NCBI GenBank assembly: GCA_039819065.1
Contig: JBCBSS010000032.1
Location: 1 to 54,775 of the forward strand
Source: JBCBSS01 sp039819065
Lineage (GTDB): Bacteria; Bacteroidota; Bacteroidia; Cytophagales; Cyclobacteriaceae
Reading direction: 5' to 3'
DNA length: 54,775 nt
The notes below the pieces were generated by a model. It saw only the letters and a list, made by a program, of their open reading frames with translations, searched no databases and was not told the DNA's origin. The translations under genes were made by a program, and so were the position numbers. Below, piece by piece: positions 16,654 through 27,304 of the stretch; the stretch's first letter is position 1; each line of letters begins with the position of its first letter.

Positions 16654-16923
16654 TTTTACGGTATTCGGTTGATCTTCAATAATAAGAGACACCGGCCGTA
16701 TATAGAACACTTTTTGTTATGAAAGGTCAGATAATCAAACTGGCTGATTATCCCATAAATAGCGGTAAGACCAATATACTAACATATACCCCGCTCTGCG
16801 TAGATCCTTCCCCAATAAACCTTGCATTGATCTTGTCACATAAAGAATGAACCATACATCGAATAGTCAGTCATATTTTTTGCTCACTGCTTTACTTTAG
16901 TTATCTGCATTAATTGAAAAAAT

Positions 16924-19900
16924 ATGAGATACCCTAAAGTCCTATTTCTAGCCTTATTTATAATACCTGCGATTGGGTTTTCCCAATCCGATATAACATT
17001 GGTTCGGACTCCTTCTATCAGTCCGGACGGTACTACAGTGGCCTTTTCATATCAGGGAGATATATGGAAAATGCCTATCAATGGTGGTGAACCAAGAAGG
17101 TTGACTATCCATGAAGCCCATGAAATCAACCCTATATGGAGTCCTGATGGTCAGTCCATAGCCTTTACTAGCAATCGCTGGGGCAACTCGGATATTTACA
17201 CCACCAGTAAAGATGGTGGTGCGCCTTTTAGAGTGACCTATCACTCTTCCAATGACGTGCTGTCCGACTGGGCCAAGAACAATGCTATTCTGTTCTCTTC
17301 TTCAAGAGCTTATCGGCAAATTGAGTGGGATTCTGAAATCCATTCGGTATCAGCTTCTGGTGGTACCCCTGTCAGGTATCTGGATGCTATTGGCGAAATG
17401 GCATCAATGTCACCCAACGGTAATTTGGTTGCCTTTGTAAGAGGTTCTTGTAGAATATCCAGAGAAGATTACAAAGGCCCTGCCGATATGGAAGTGTGGA
17501 TATATAACGTAAAAACTGAGCAGTATACCAGAATAACAGAAAACGAAACCAATGATTACATGCCTCGCTGGGCAGATGATAATACCTTATTCTTCATTGG
17601 TGTGTCATCAGGTAGGTATAACCTTCATAGCTTTAAAATCAATGGTGATGGCACGGCTCAAGGAACACCCACGGCGCTAACCAGCTACAAAGACGAAGGC
17701 GTAAGACACTTTGACGTGAAGAACAATGTGGCTGTATTTGAGAGAGACACTCGCATTTATAAAATGAGTGTTGGTGGTACTCCGCAAGCCATGAGCATAG
17801 ATATAAAAGCTGATTACCGATTTGACCCGATAGAAAAAAGGACATTTAGCAATGGTATAAATAACTACCGGGTTTCTCCTAACAACAAACTGGTCGCGAT
17901 GGTGATTAGAGGCGAAGTTTTTGTGAAAGAAAATGACAAAGAGAAAAGGAGAGCAGTCAATATTTCTAATCACGCTTACAGAGATCAAGGAGTAGCTTGG
18001 ATAAACGACTCCACCTTACTTTTTACATCGGATAGAAATGGGCAATATGATCTGTACTTAGCCAAATCAGGAGACCCGAATAAGACTGATATTTTCAAAA
18101 CGCTAAAATATGAGTTGGTAAGGTTGACCAAAACCGATGAAAACGAATTCTCTCCGGTTATTTCTCCAGATAAGAAAAAAGTGGTGTTTAGAAGGGGCAG
18201 AGGGAAGCTACTCACAGCGGACATTGAAGACGGTAAATTGAAAAATGAAAAGGTGCTTCTGGATGGATGGTCTACACCATCCGGGGTATCATGGAGTCCG
18301 GATAGCAAATGGTTGTCTTATGCCATAAGCGACCTCACTTTCAATAGCGACATCTACATTCATGCCGCCGACAATAGCCAAAAACCAGTAAACGTAAGTA
18401 TGCACCCAAGAAGAGACCGTTCTCCATTCTGGAGTGAGGATGGCTCTAAGCTGGCGTTCGTCTCCAATCGCAACAACGGGGACGATGATATATGGTTTGT
18501 TTGGTTAAAAAGAGAAGATTGGGAAAAGACCCAGCGAGATAGAGATGAGGGATACTATTTTGACTCAGAAGAAAAGAAAGAAGGAAATGGGAATGGAAAT
18601 GGCAAGGGCAAAAAAGGCAAGAAGAAGGAGGTGAAACCCATACAAATTGATTTTGCCGACATCCATGATCGTTTACGACAAGTCACCTCACGACCTGGTA
18701 ATGAGGGGGCACCGGTAGTATCAAAAGACGGTGAGCGAATCTACTTTACAGCCGGCAGCGATGTAAGCAATGGTAGAGACCTGTATAGTGTGAAATGGAA
18801 TGGTAGAGAAACCAAGGAACTTACCAAAGGAGGACAGAACCCATATGGTATATCTCTTGAACCAACCGGAAATGCACTTTATATCTTGAAAAGAGGAAGT
18901 TTGTCTAAACTAGATGCCAAAAGTGGTAAAGCTACACCTTTATCACACAGCGCGAAGATGAGCATTGATCATCAGCAGGAGCGCGAGCAGGTATTTGAGG
19001 AAGCTTGGAGTGCCCTCAACGAAGGTTTCTATGACCCCGATTTTCACGGTCAAAACTGGAAGGAACTTAAAAAGAAATATAAGCAATGGGCAATGGCAGC
19101 ATCAACCTCGCAAGACTTTTACTACATCTGCAATCTGATGCTTGGGCAACTCAATGCCAGTCACATGGGCTTAATCGGTGGAAACGATGAAAAAACGCAA
19201 AGAGAATCCACAGGAAGATTAGGTATAGAGGTAGCACCGGAGAAAGGTGGAGTGAAAGTAACACACATTGTGCCTTACACGCCTGCTGATCGGGTAAAAA
19301 GTAAGCTCTATGTCGGTGACGTTATCACCGCTGTTAATGGTCAGAAAATGGCAAGCAACACCAACTTTTATGGATTGCTCGCCGACGAAACAGACGATCA
19401 AGTATTGCTGGAAGTAAAAGGTACTGACGGAAAGTCAAGAGAAGTGGTAATACGACCTTCACGAAGCATCAACAATCAGCTCTATGAAGAATGGATCAAG
19501 GAGAAGCAGGAGCTGACCGAGAAGTATTCTAACGGCCGCTTAGGATATATTCACATCAGAGGTATGAATTTACCTAGCTTCGAGCGCTTTGAAAGAGAAC
19601 TTATGGCTAGTGGCCTGGGTAAAGATGGAATTGTTATTGATGTGCGTTACAACGGGGGAGGTTGGACAACCGATTATTTAATGGCTGTGTTAAACGTCAA
19701 GCAGCACGCTTATACCATACCAAGAGGTGCAGCGAAAAGCCTTGATGAGAATAAGGATTTCAATCAATTCTATCCTTACAGTGAGCGATTACCACTTTCT
19801 GCCTGGACAAAGCCTTCTATCGCCATGTGTAACGAGAGCAGCTATTCTAACGCAGAAATATTCTCTCATGCTTATAAAACCTTGGGCATAGGCACCTTGG

Positions 19901-20139
19901 TAGGTATGCCTACTTTCGGAGCAGTAATTTCCACCGGTGGCCAGGGCTTACTTGATGGGTCATTTGTAAGAATGCCTTTCAGGGCCTGGTACGTAAAAGC
20001 CACAGGCGAAAACATGGAGAACGGCCCCGCGGTACCAGATGTGATCATCGATAACCCTCCAGCCAGTAGAGCCAAAGGGGAAGACGCGCAATTGAAAAAG
20101 TCGGTCGAGTTATTACTCCAGCAGATTGATAGTAAGTAA
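16924..20139 (+). CDS. Tricorn protease homologue (S41 family), secreted
   Basis: A 1071-residue protein with a signal peptide (MRYPKVLFLALFIIPAIGFS). Residues 25-680 contain two WD40/PD40-type propellers (repeats such as ISPDGTTVAFSYQGDIWKM and WSPDGQSIAFTSNRWGNSDI). A Lys/Gly-rich linker lies at about 556-578. A tricorn C1 helical segment precedes a PDZ domain (about 765-850) and an S41 core (about 880-1050), with GIVIDVRYNGGGWTTDYL and the probable nucleophile Ser975 in SSYSNAEIF. The propellers gate access to the protease chamber in the archaeal enzyme. Secreted bacterial versions probably degrade peptides in the periplasm. It is a single gene. Confidence 0.93.
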   Translation: MRYPKVLFLALFIIPAIGFSQSDITLVRTPSISPDGTTVAFSYQGDIWKMPINGGEPRRLTIHEAHEINPIWSPDGQSIAFTSNRWGNSDIYTTSKDGGAPFRVTYHSSNDVLSDWAKNNAILFSSSRAYRQIEWDSEIHSVSASGGTPVRYLDAIGEMASMSPNGNLVAFVRGSCRISREDYKGPADMEVWIYNVKTEQYTRITENETNDYMPRWADDNTLFFIGVSSGRYNLHSFKINGDGTAQGTPTALTSYKDEGVRHFDVKNNVAVFERDTRIYKMSVGGTPQAMSIDIKADYRFDPIEKRTFSNGINNYRVSPNNKLVAMVIRGEVFVKENDKEKRRAVNISNHAYRDQGVAWINDSTLLFTSDRNGQYDLYLAKSGDPNKTDIFKTLKYELVRLTKTDENEFSPVISPDKKKVVFRRGRGKLLTADIEDGKLKNEKVLLDGWSTPSGVSWSPDSKWLSYAISDLTFNSDIYIHAADNSQKPVNVSMHPRRDRSPFWSEDGSKLAFVSNRNNGDDDIWFVWLKREDWEKTQRDRDEGYYFDSEEKKEGNGNGNGKGKKGKKKEVKPIQIDFADIHDRLRQVTSRPGNEGAPVVSKDGERIYFTAGSDVSNGRDLYSVKWNGRETKELTKGGQNPYGISLEPTGNALYILKRGSLSKLDAKSGKATPLSHSAKMSIDHQQEREQVFEEAWSALNEGFYDPDFHGQNWKELKKKYKQWAMAASTSQDFYYICNLMLGQLNASHMGLIGGNDEKTQRESTGRLGIEVAPEKGGVKVTHIVPYTPADRVKSKLYVGDVITAVNGQKMASNTNFYGLLADETDDQVLLEVKGTDGKSREVVIRPSRSINNQLYEEWIKEKQELTEKYSNGRLGYIHIRGMNLPSFERFERELMASGLGKDGIVIDVRYNGGGWTTDYLMAVLNVKQHAYTIPRGAAKSLDENKDFNQFYPYSERLPLSAWTKPSIAMCNESSYSNAEIFSHAYKTLGIGTLVGMPTFGAVISTGGQGLLDGSFVRMPFRAWYVKATGENMENGPAVPDVIIDNPPASRAKGEDAQLKKSVELLLQQIDSK

Positions 20140-20197
20140 GATCAATACTATTAGAAAAGAGGCTTAAAGTTAGTCTGTTGCCAAGGCCTGCCATTTC

Positions 20198-20355
20198 GAG
20201 ACTCAATATTTTAGTTTTAAATACACAAAATTGGATGACATTGGCTGAAATAGTTTGGCAGTTCTGTTGTTCTGGAGAGTTTTCCCCTAATGTTAGGGGA
20301 AATACAAAGGGGTAAGAATAGCAAGGATTTTCGGCGTATTATAAACACGTCATAA
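20198..20355 (+). repeat. 160-base dispersed repeat, copy 2
   Basis: Same sequence and orientation as 9410-9569, again in intergenic DNA and again a few hundred bases upstream of a rightward gene. The central palindrome TTTCCCCTAA / TTAGGGGAAA is fully kept. One end carries small gaps relative to copy 1 (the run before CACGTCATAA). Confidence 0.75.
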
Positions 20356-20362
20356 ATAGTGA

Positions 20363-20430
20363 AACGAGAAATCTCCCTCTTTAAAAATAAGCAATTTAAA
20401 TCGAGAGAGATTTCTCCTAACGTCGAAATG
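20363..20430. repeat. Short inverted repeat with TCGAAATGAC end
   Basis: Arms GAGAAATCTCCCTC and GAGAGAGATTTCTC face each other across an AT-rich loop, followed by a TCGAAATGAC end. The same pattern (GAGAAATCTTAC arms and TCGAAATGAC) occurs in the element at 43670-43804, so both probably belong to one dispersed family. Confidence 0.5.
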
Positions 20431-20679
20431 ACCAGATTCCAAGATGGTCTAACCCATATTGAATACCCTTTTTAGCAAAGCACCACCATTGTCCCCCGCT
20501 GGCGGGGGTAGGGGGTGGAAGCCCAATACAGGCTTGCCTGTATATACTCAACTACCCTAAAACGGTACTCTCTTATTACCAATTCTATTCCGACAAAACA
20601 CTCACCCCAAATACTAATTTCTTTTTAAGCCGCAATTGGATATTTTTAGCATATCCATTATCAACCTGACTAATCGACC

Positions 20680-23600
20680 ATGCAAAGATTAACTCACCTC
20701 ACGCTCTCATTCATACTGTTATTTCTGACCGGTACCGCCCTGGCCCAGACGCTTACCGAAGAACAAATGGAACAATTGAAGTTTCGGCACATTGGGCCTG
20801 TAGGCAATAGAATCATTTCTGTGACCGGAGTAGCCGGAGACCCTATGATCTATTATGTAGGCGCCGCTTCAGGCGGTATTTGGAAAACTACCGATGGTGG
20901 CCTCCAGTGGAAACCAGTCTTCGATAAAGAACGAGTGCATTCTATTGGTGCGCTTGCCTTAGCACCAAGTGAGCCAGAAGTTGTTTATGCAGGTACCGGG
21001 GAGTCTTTCATCCGATCGAATGTCTCCATTGGTAATGGCGTTTGGCGTTCTACCGATGGGGGAGCCAATTGGAAACATTTAGGACTAAAGAATACCGGTC
21101 GTATCAGCCGCATTGTAGTGCATCCTACCAACCCTGATGTAGCCTATGTAGCTGCCCTGGGCCATGGATATACCCCTCAAAAAGAGCGAGGCATATATAG
21201 AACCACTGATGGTGGAAACACATGGAAACATATATTGCATGTCGATGACAACACCGGAGCCTCAGACCTTGTCATGGACCCATTCAACCCGCGTATTCTG
21301 TTTGCAGGCATGTGGTCTCTTGAGATTAGGCCATGGACGCGAAAGAGTGGAGGTGCCGGAGGAGGCATTTATCGGTCCCTTGATGGAGGAGAAACCTGGA
21401 AAAAGCTCGAAGACAAAGGGCTCCCTAAGGGAGAAGTAGGGAAAGTAGCGCTTGCGATGACCGCTGCTAAGCAAGGCAGACTTTATGCTTTGATAGAAAC
21501 AGGGGATGGAATTCCATTAGATGGCAAGCCTACTAATACCGGCGAGCTGTGGCGCTCAGAGGATAGAGGCACCACCTTCAAGCTAGTCAATTCTGACCGA
21601 GACCTAACCGGCCGTGGCGCTTATTATACCAGATGTACTGCTTCGCCGGATAACGAAAACGAAATATACTTCTTCTCAGCCGCCTATGCTACCAGTATCG
21701 ATGGCGGTAAAACGGCTACACTGGCAGCCCCAACAGCCGCTCCCAATTGGGATCACCATGAGATGTGGGTTGATCCGACCAATGGCAATCGGCAAATTGT
21801 AGTTGGAGATGGGGGTCTTTCTATTAGCCAGAATCGGGGTAAATCCTGGCATCGTGTGCATTTGCCGGTAGCACAGTTATACCATGTAACGACGGATACG
21901 GAAGTTCCCTATAACGTGCTCACTAACAGGCAGGATGGGCCTTCTATGAAAGGTCCTAGTAGAAGTCGCATGCAAGGATTCTTTGGCGGCTTCATTGGCT
22001 CTGGGCTTTGGCATGATGTAGGGGGTGGTGAAAGCGGTTTTGCTACTGCTGATCCTACTAATCCCGATATCGTTTGGTCCAGTGCATCAGGGTATGGTGC
22101 CCTGGGAGGTGTAGTGGTCAGGTACAATGAAAAGACAGGCCAGTTTCGTCAGGTGGAGGTATGGCCAGAATGGACTGCCGGAACGCCTGCGGCCGATGTA
22201 AAGTACCGCTTCCAGTGGACCTTCCCGTTGCTTATTTCTCCTCATGATAACAACACCATTTACGTCGCTAGCCAATACGTACACCGTACAACCAATGGAG
22301 GCCAAAGCTGGGAAATAGTCAGCCCTGATTTGAGCTTGAACGACGCTGCCAAACAGCAGTTCTCCGGAGGGTTAACCGGAGACAATATCGGGGTAGAATA
22401 TGCCAATGTGGTTTATGCACTAGAAGAATCCCCTTTGAAGAAAGGGCTATTATGGGCAGGAACCAATGACGGTTTAGTCCATATAAGCCAAGATAATGGG
22501 GCGAAATGGACCAATGTAACCAGTAAAATACCAGAGATTCCTACTTATGGAGCTGTGCGTAACATCGAAGCTTCCAAGTATAAAGAAGGAACGGCCTATC
22601 TTACCGTTGACGCGCATGAAATGGGAGACTTTAAACCCTATGTTTATGTGACTACTAATTATGGAAAATCTTGGAAGAAGATTACAACCGGTATTGAAAA
22701 TAGCCCACTCAGTTATTGTAGAATGATCAAGGAAGATCCTATTAATCCTAACTTGTTGTATCTAGGTACAGAAAATGCCCTGTACTTCTCATTGGACAAA
22801 GGAAATACCTGGCAGTCGCTAATGACCAATATGCCTTCCAGTCCGATGTACTGGATGGACATTCCTGAGCACTTCAATGACCTGGTAGTTGGCACGTATG
22901 GTAGGGGAATATGGATTTTGGATGACTTAACACCTATCCAGCAATTCACCACTGAAGTGTCGGCATCTTCATTCCACCTCTTTAACCCCAAAGATGCGTA
23001 CCGACTGCATCCTGTTTCTATGGTTATGCATTTCTTCAAAGAGGCCTCATTTGGAGATGACCCACCGGCAGGAACCTCACTTCACTATTGGCAAGCCAAA
23101 GAAATGGAAGACAGCGTTTCGTTGGTAATTACCAATGAGGCTGGTAAGGCGATCAGAACCATCAAACATAAAGGAAAACTTGGTATCAATAGAGTATGGT
23201 GGGATTTCAAGGAAGACCCGACCACCAAACTGACCTTGCGAACTAAGCCACTTTATGCGCCTTGGTTCTCATTAGATGAGAAGCGAACTAGAAAATCATT
23301 GGTGCCTCCTATGTCATTGATGGCGACTCCGGGCACTTATACAGTCACCCTGAAAGGTGAGGGTATCGAGGCGCAAGCCCAAAGCTTCAAGTTGATGAAG
23401 GATCCTAATTCAGAAGGTACATTGAATGATATTAATGAGCAGAAAGCACTGCTCGATAAAATCCGCACCGACTATGAGGAAATATCACTGGCAGTGAATG
23501 AAGCAGAAAGACTGCGAAGACAGCTTAAGGACCTAAAGCCCCTTGTATCTGAGGAAATGTCGGCTCAAATTACTGCACTAGATAGCGTAGTGACTCAGGT

Positions 23601-23883
23601 TGAAAATCAGATGATTCAATTGAAGCACACCGGTAAAGGACAAGATCTTATCAGGCTTCCTGGTATGTTGATGGAGAAATTGAACTATTTAGCCAATACC
23701 ATTGCCATTGCTGATTTCAAGCCTGCTGACCAGTATGTAGAAGTCTATGAAAAGTTGCATGCAGAATGGGCAGAAGTACAAAAAACCTGGGAGCAAGTGA
23801 AAAAGAAGGATATTGCTTCATTTGATGCTACCATGAAAGAACAAAAGATTGGTCCTTTGATCATTGGAGGAGAATCCCGCTAA
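20680..23883 (+). CDS. Secreted VPS10/BNR-repeat propeller protein
   Basis: A 1067-residue protein with a signal peptide (residues 1-22, ending TALA). Residues about 30-760 are made of repeated propeller blades with Asp-box motifs (SASGGIWKTTDGGLQW, TDGGNTWKHI, SLDGGETWKKL), as in sortilin/VPS10 and sialidase-like propellers. The C-terminal 300 residues hold an Ig-like or beta-sandwich part and a helical coiled-coil stretch (about 920-1020). Databases often label this family as glycosyl hydrolase, but I see no catalytic signature. No T9SS tail is seen, so it is probably periplasmic or outer-membrane associated. The next gene is a paralogue 11 bases away. Confidence 0.85.
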   Translation: MQRLTHLTLSFILLFLTGTALAQTLTEEQMEQLKFRHIGPVGNRIISVTGVAGDPMIYYVGAASGGIWKTTDGGLQWKPVFDKERVHSIGALALAPSEPEVVYAGTGESFIRSNVSIGNGVWRSTDGGANWKHLGLKNTGRISRIVVHPTNPDVAYVAALGHGYTPQKERGIYRTTDGGNTWKHILHVDDNTGASDLVMDPFNPRILFAGMWSLEIRPWTRKSGGAGGGIYRSLDGGETWKKLEDKGLPKGEVGKVALAMTAAKQGRLYALIETGDGIPLDGKPTNTGELWRSEDRGTTFKLVNSDRDLTGRGAYYTRCTASPDNENEIYFFSAAYATSIDGGKTATLAAPTAAPNWDHHEMWVDPTNGNRQIVVGDGGLSISQNRGKSWHRVHLPVAQLYHVTTDTEVPYNVLTNRQDGPSMKGPSRSRMQGFFGGFIGSGLWHDVGGGESGFATADPTNPDIVWSSASGYGALGGVVVRYNEKTGQFRQVEVWPEWTAGTPAADVKYRFQWTFPLLISPHDNNTIYVASQYVHRTTNGGQSWEIVSPDLSLNDAAKQQFSGGLTGDNIGVEYANVVYALEESPLKKGLLWAGTNDGLVHISQDNGAKWTNVTSKIPEIPTYGAVRNIEASKYKEGTAYLTVDAHEMGDFKPYVYVTTNYGKSWKKITTGIENSPLSYCRMIKEDPINPNLLYLGTENALYFSLDKGNTWQSLMTNMPSSPMYWMDIPEHFNDLVVGTYGRGIWILDDLTPIQQFTTEVSASSFHLFNPKDAYRLHPVSMVMHFFKEASFGDDPPAGTSLHYWQAKEMEDSVSLVITNEAGKAIRTIKHKGKLGINRVWWDFKEDPTTKLTLRTKPLYAPWFSLDEKRTRKSLVPPMSLMATPGTYTVTLKGEGIEAQAQSFKLMKDPNSEGTLNDINEQKALLDKIRTDYEEISLAVNEAERLRRQLKDLKPLVSEEMSAQITALDSVVTQVENQMIQLKHTGKGQDLIRLPGMLMEKLNYLANTIAIADFKPADQYVEVYEKLHAEWAEVQKTWEQVKKKDIASFDATMKEQKIGPLIIGGESR

Positions 23884-23894
23884 CCTAAAATTGT

Positions 23895-26800
23895 ATGTTG
23901 AGAATAACCGGCACCTTATTATTAGTCTTTTTGATGCTGCTTGATACGCAAGCACAAAGACGAAAAACAAAAAAACAGGACAACACACTGAAGTATGATC
24001 AATCCCTTTATTCGGGAATTGAATGGAGATCTATTGGTCCCTATCGCGGTGGAAGGGCAGGAACTGTCAGTGGCGTGGTCGGTAATGACAATCTGTACTA
24101 CATGGGTACGGCTGGAGGCGGCGTCTGGAAAACCGAAGATGCCGGTAACTCATGGTCCTGTATTTCGGATGGCTTCTTTGGTGGATCCATAGGAGCTGTA
24201 GCTGTTTCGGAATCCGATCCAAATGTTATCTATGTTGGCGAAGGAGAGCAAACACTAAGGGGCAATGTATCATCCGGGAAAGGCGTATGGCGTTCTACCG
24301 ATGGCGGTGACACCTGGCAATTCCTAGGTTTGAATGAATCAGAGCATATCTCCAGAATTCGAATACATCCCACCAATCCGGACATTGTATATGTAGCGGC
24401 CATCGGAAATCTATGGAAGCCCAACACGCAAAGAGGGGTGTTTCGATCCACTGATGGCGGGAAGAATTGGGAGAAGATTCTGTACGTAAGCGATGAAGCA
24501 GGAGCAGGGGATCTAATCATCGATCCTAATAACCCAAGAATCCTTTATGCTGCGTCTTGGCAGATGAAAAGGAATGGCTATCGCATGGATAGTGGCGGTC
24601 CTGACAGTAAGTTATTCATGAGCAAAGACGGCGGAGATAGCTGGACTGATATCACTAAGAATGAAGGACTTCCCGGTGGCCCTTGGGGTATAGTAGGTAT
24701 TGCTGTTTCGCCGGTCAATTCTAAAAGAATCTGGACCATCATTGAAGCGGAAGAAGGTGGAGTATACCGCTCGGATGATGGAGCAAAGACATGGAAAAAA
24801 CTAAACCAAAACCGGGCATTGCGTCAAAGGGCTTGGTATTATAGTAGAATAACCGCAGACACCCAGAATGAGGACATTGTCTATGTGATGAATGTGAGCT
24901 ATGGTGTTTCTAAGGATGGTGGTAAGACCTTCGAATTGAAGAACGCACCCCATGGTGATCACCATGACCTATGGATTGATCCTGCCAATAATCAACGCAT
25001 GGTCATAGCCGATGATGGGGGAGCCCAAGTGTCAAATGATGGTGGAGAAAACTGGACTACCTATCATAATCAGCCTACTGCCCAATTCTATCGCGTAACC
25101 ACAGACAATGCATTTCCATACCGGATCTATGGCGCCCAGCAGGACAACTCTGCTATTAGAATACAGCACCGATCTTCCGGGGGATCGATTGGCCCGAGGC
25201 ACTGGGAACCGTCAGCAGGAGGGGAGAGTGCTCACTTAGCGCCTGACCCCAAGAATCCAGATATCGTTTATGGTGGAACATTTAAAGGCTATATGATGCG
25301 CTTGGATCATTCTACCGGACAGGTGCGTTCTACCAATGTCTGGCCGGACAACCCGGCAGGCTCCGGTGTTGAAGTAATGAAATATCGCTTCAACTGGAAT
25401 TTCCCCGTTTTCTTCAGTCCACATGATCCGAATAAATTATACGCTGGTTCCAACTTCCTGCATGTCACCACCAACGAAGGTCAATCATGGGAAGTGATAT
25501 CACCAGACTTAACGCGAGGTGAACCTGAAACCTTACTTTCTTCTGGAGGGCCAATCACCCAGGACAATACTGGTGTAGAATTCTATGCCAACATTTTTGC
25601 CGGCGAAGAGTCGGAGCAGGAGGAAGGTGTGATATGGATTGGGAGTGACGATGGATTAGTTCATGTAACACGAGATGGTGGTAAAACCTGGAAGAATGTA
25701 ACACCTCCCATGTCTCCCAAGCGCAACATGATCAATTGCATTGACGTGAACCCACATAAAAAAGGAGGCGCCTATGTAGCCGCTACTTCTTACAAATTCG
25801 GGGATTATACACCTTACCTCTACAAAACGGATGACTATGGAGAAACATGGCAATTGATCACCGCTGGTATCAAATCAACTGATTACACCAGGGCCATTCG
25901 AGCAGACCTAACGCGTCCCGGGCTTTTGTACGCCGGCACGGAGTGGGGGATGTACGTCTCATTTGATGATGGTGTGTCGTGGCAACCCTTTCAGCTCAAC
26001 TTACCCATTGTCAGTATCCGCGATTTACATGTGAAGGATAATAACCTCATCGCTGCCACTCACGGTAGGAGCTTTTGGCTCATTGATGACCTAACACCAC
26101 TGCACCAACTCTCAGATGAAATAACTGCAGCCAACCACTATCTGTTTAAGCCCAAAGACAGCTACCGCATGCAGGTGGCCAGAAGTTGGGAAAGCCAAAA
26201 ATCAGTGGGGAAGAATCACCCTGATGGGGTAATCTTCAATTACTACCTCAAGGCGGTGGAAAAGACTGATACGGTGGCGCTGCATATTCTCGAAATGGAC
26301 GGGGATACCATTCAGGTATTCAGCAACCGATCCAATGCAAAGAAAAACAAGCTCAAGGCCAAGGCCGGTGGGAATACCTTTGTATGGGATATGCGTTACC
26401 CTGGATTCAAAACGTTTGAGGGTATGATCTTGTACAGCTCACCCAATAGAGGTCCCAAAGCCATGCCCGGCACCTACAAGGCCGTCTTGACCGTAAATGG
26501 CAACTCAGTAACTCAAAACTTTAATATTGTAAAGGACCCAAGGCTTCCCAACACCAAAGAGGATTATCAGAAGCAATTCGACTTTTTGATCAGCGTGAGG
26601 GATAAAGTCTCTGAAGCCCATGAGGCAATGATCAAAATCCGAAAAACAAGGAAAGACCTCGGGTATGTAAAAAAGAAAGCTACTGACAAACCATCAGGTA
26701 AGGAGTTGATAGCCATGGTCAAAGAATTAGATGAAAAGATGACCGTCATCGAAAACGCCATTCATATGACCAAGAACCAAAGCTATCAAGACCCTTTGAA

Positions 26801-27008
26801 CTTCGGAATAAGGATAAATAACCGTATTGCCTTCCTGTTAGCTGACCAGCAAAGAGGCGATTATCCACCTACGGACCAGGCCGTAGCGTTCAAAGAGGAA
26901 GTATTCAAAGAGCTTGATGTGGAATTGAACAAACTAGAACTGTTGCTCAATGAAAAGGTGCCTGCTTTGAATCAAAAGATGAAGGAGTTAGGTATTACGG
27001 TTTTGTAG
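23895..27008 (+). CDS. Second secreted VPS10/BNR-repeat propeller protein, paralogue
   Basis: A 1037-residue protein with a signal peptide (MLRITGTLLLVFLMLLDTQA). It is collinear with the preceding protein over its whole length: the same opening (RSIGPYRGGRAGTVSGVVG against RHIGPVGNRIISVTGVAG), the same blade motifs (TAGGGVWKTEDAGNSW, TDGGKNWEKI), and the same C-terminal helical tail. The pair is therefore an old tandem duplication that has diverged. Separation of 11 bases and same strand make one operon. Possible roles are protein sorting, peptide or glycan binding. It could act as a heteromer with its neighbour, which is inference. Confidence 0.85.
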   Translation: MLRITGTLLLVFLMLLDTQAQRRKTKKQDNTLKYDQSLYSGIEWRSIGPYRGGRAGTVSGVVGNDNLYYMGTAGGGVWKTEDAGNSWSCISDGFFGGSIGAVAVSESDPNVIYVGEGEQTLRGNVSSGKGVWRSTDGGDTWQFLGLNESEHISRIRIHPTNPDIVYVAAIGNLWKPNTQRGVFRSTDGGKNWEKILYVSDEAGAGDLIIDPNNPRILYAASWQMKRNGYRMDSGGPDSKLFMSKDGGDSWTDITKNEGLPGGPWGIVGIAVSPVNSKRIWTIIEAEEGGVYRSDDGAKTWKKLNQNRALRQRAWYYSRITADTQNEDIVYVMNVSYGVSKDGGKTFELKNAPHGDHHDLWIDPANNQRMVIADDGGAQVSNDGGENWTTYHNQPTAQFYRVTTDNAFPYRIYGAQQDNSAIRIQHRSSGGSIGPRHWEPSAGGESAHLAPDPKNPDIVYGGTFKGYMMRLDHSTGQVRSTNVWPDNPAGSGVEVMKYRFNWNFPVFFSPHDPNKLYAGSNFLHVTTNEGQSWEVISPDLTRGEPETLLSSGGPITQDNTGVEFYANIFAGEESEQEEGVIWIGSDDGLVHVTRDGGKTWKNVTPPMSPKRNMINCIDVNPHKKGGAYVAATSYKFGDYTPYLYKTDDYGETWQLITAGIKSTDYTRAIRADLTRPGLLYAGTEWGMYVSFDDGVSWQPFQLNLPIVSIRDLHVKDNNLIAATHGRSFWLIDDLTPLHQLSDEITAANHYLFKPKDSYRMQVARSWESQKSVGKNHPDGVIFNYYLKAVEKTDTVALHILEMDGDTIQVFSNRSNAKKNKLKAKAGGNTFVWDMRYPGFKTFEGMILYSSPNRGPKAMPGTYKAVLTVNGNSVTQNFNIVKDPRLPNTKEDYQKQFDFLISVRDKVSEAHEAMIKIRKTRKDLGYVKKKATDKPSGKELIAMVKELDEKMTVIENAIHMTKNQSYQDPLNFGIRINNRIAFLLADQQRGDYPPTDQAVAFKEEVFKELDVELNKLELLLNEKVPALNQKMKELGITVL

Positions 27009-27304
27009 AGATACCAGAAAAATAGAATAGCTAATCAGTTAAGTAAGATTTTAAATAGTAAATATAACAAGTCTAACTAATTGATTATTTCAAATCGCTA
27101 TTCCTTTTAAACATGAAGTTCTAAGTTTAATGCATTGATCAATTTCACATTTTGCACCCTTTGATTTCTTAATATTCTGTTGATAACTCTTTTGGTATTC
27201 GAATCAGGTCTTTATTCGATATAATTCGACAGGTATGTAGGAAATGAGTTTGCAAATTGCGGATGCCTATGGTTTCTAACTCAGACGATAATTGTATTGT
27301 GTTT
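27009..27304. other. Convergent intergenic region
   Basis: About 300 AT-rich bases between two convergent genes. I see no convincing terminator hairpin, repeat or small gene. Confidence 0.4.

Larger units (their letters stand above)
20140..20679. other. Intergenic region holding repeat copies
   Basis: 540 bases with no gene. It contains the 160-base repeat (20198-20355), the inverted repeat (20363-20430) and a GC-rich palindrome near 20493 (CCCCCGCTGGCGGGGG). The last 100 bases should hold the promoter for the VPS10-type operon. Confidence 0.55.
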
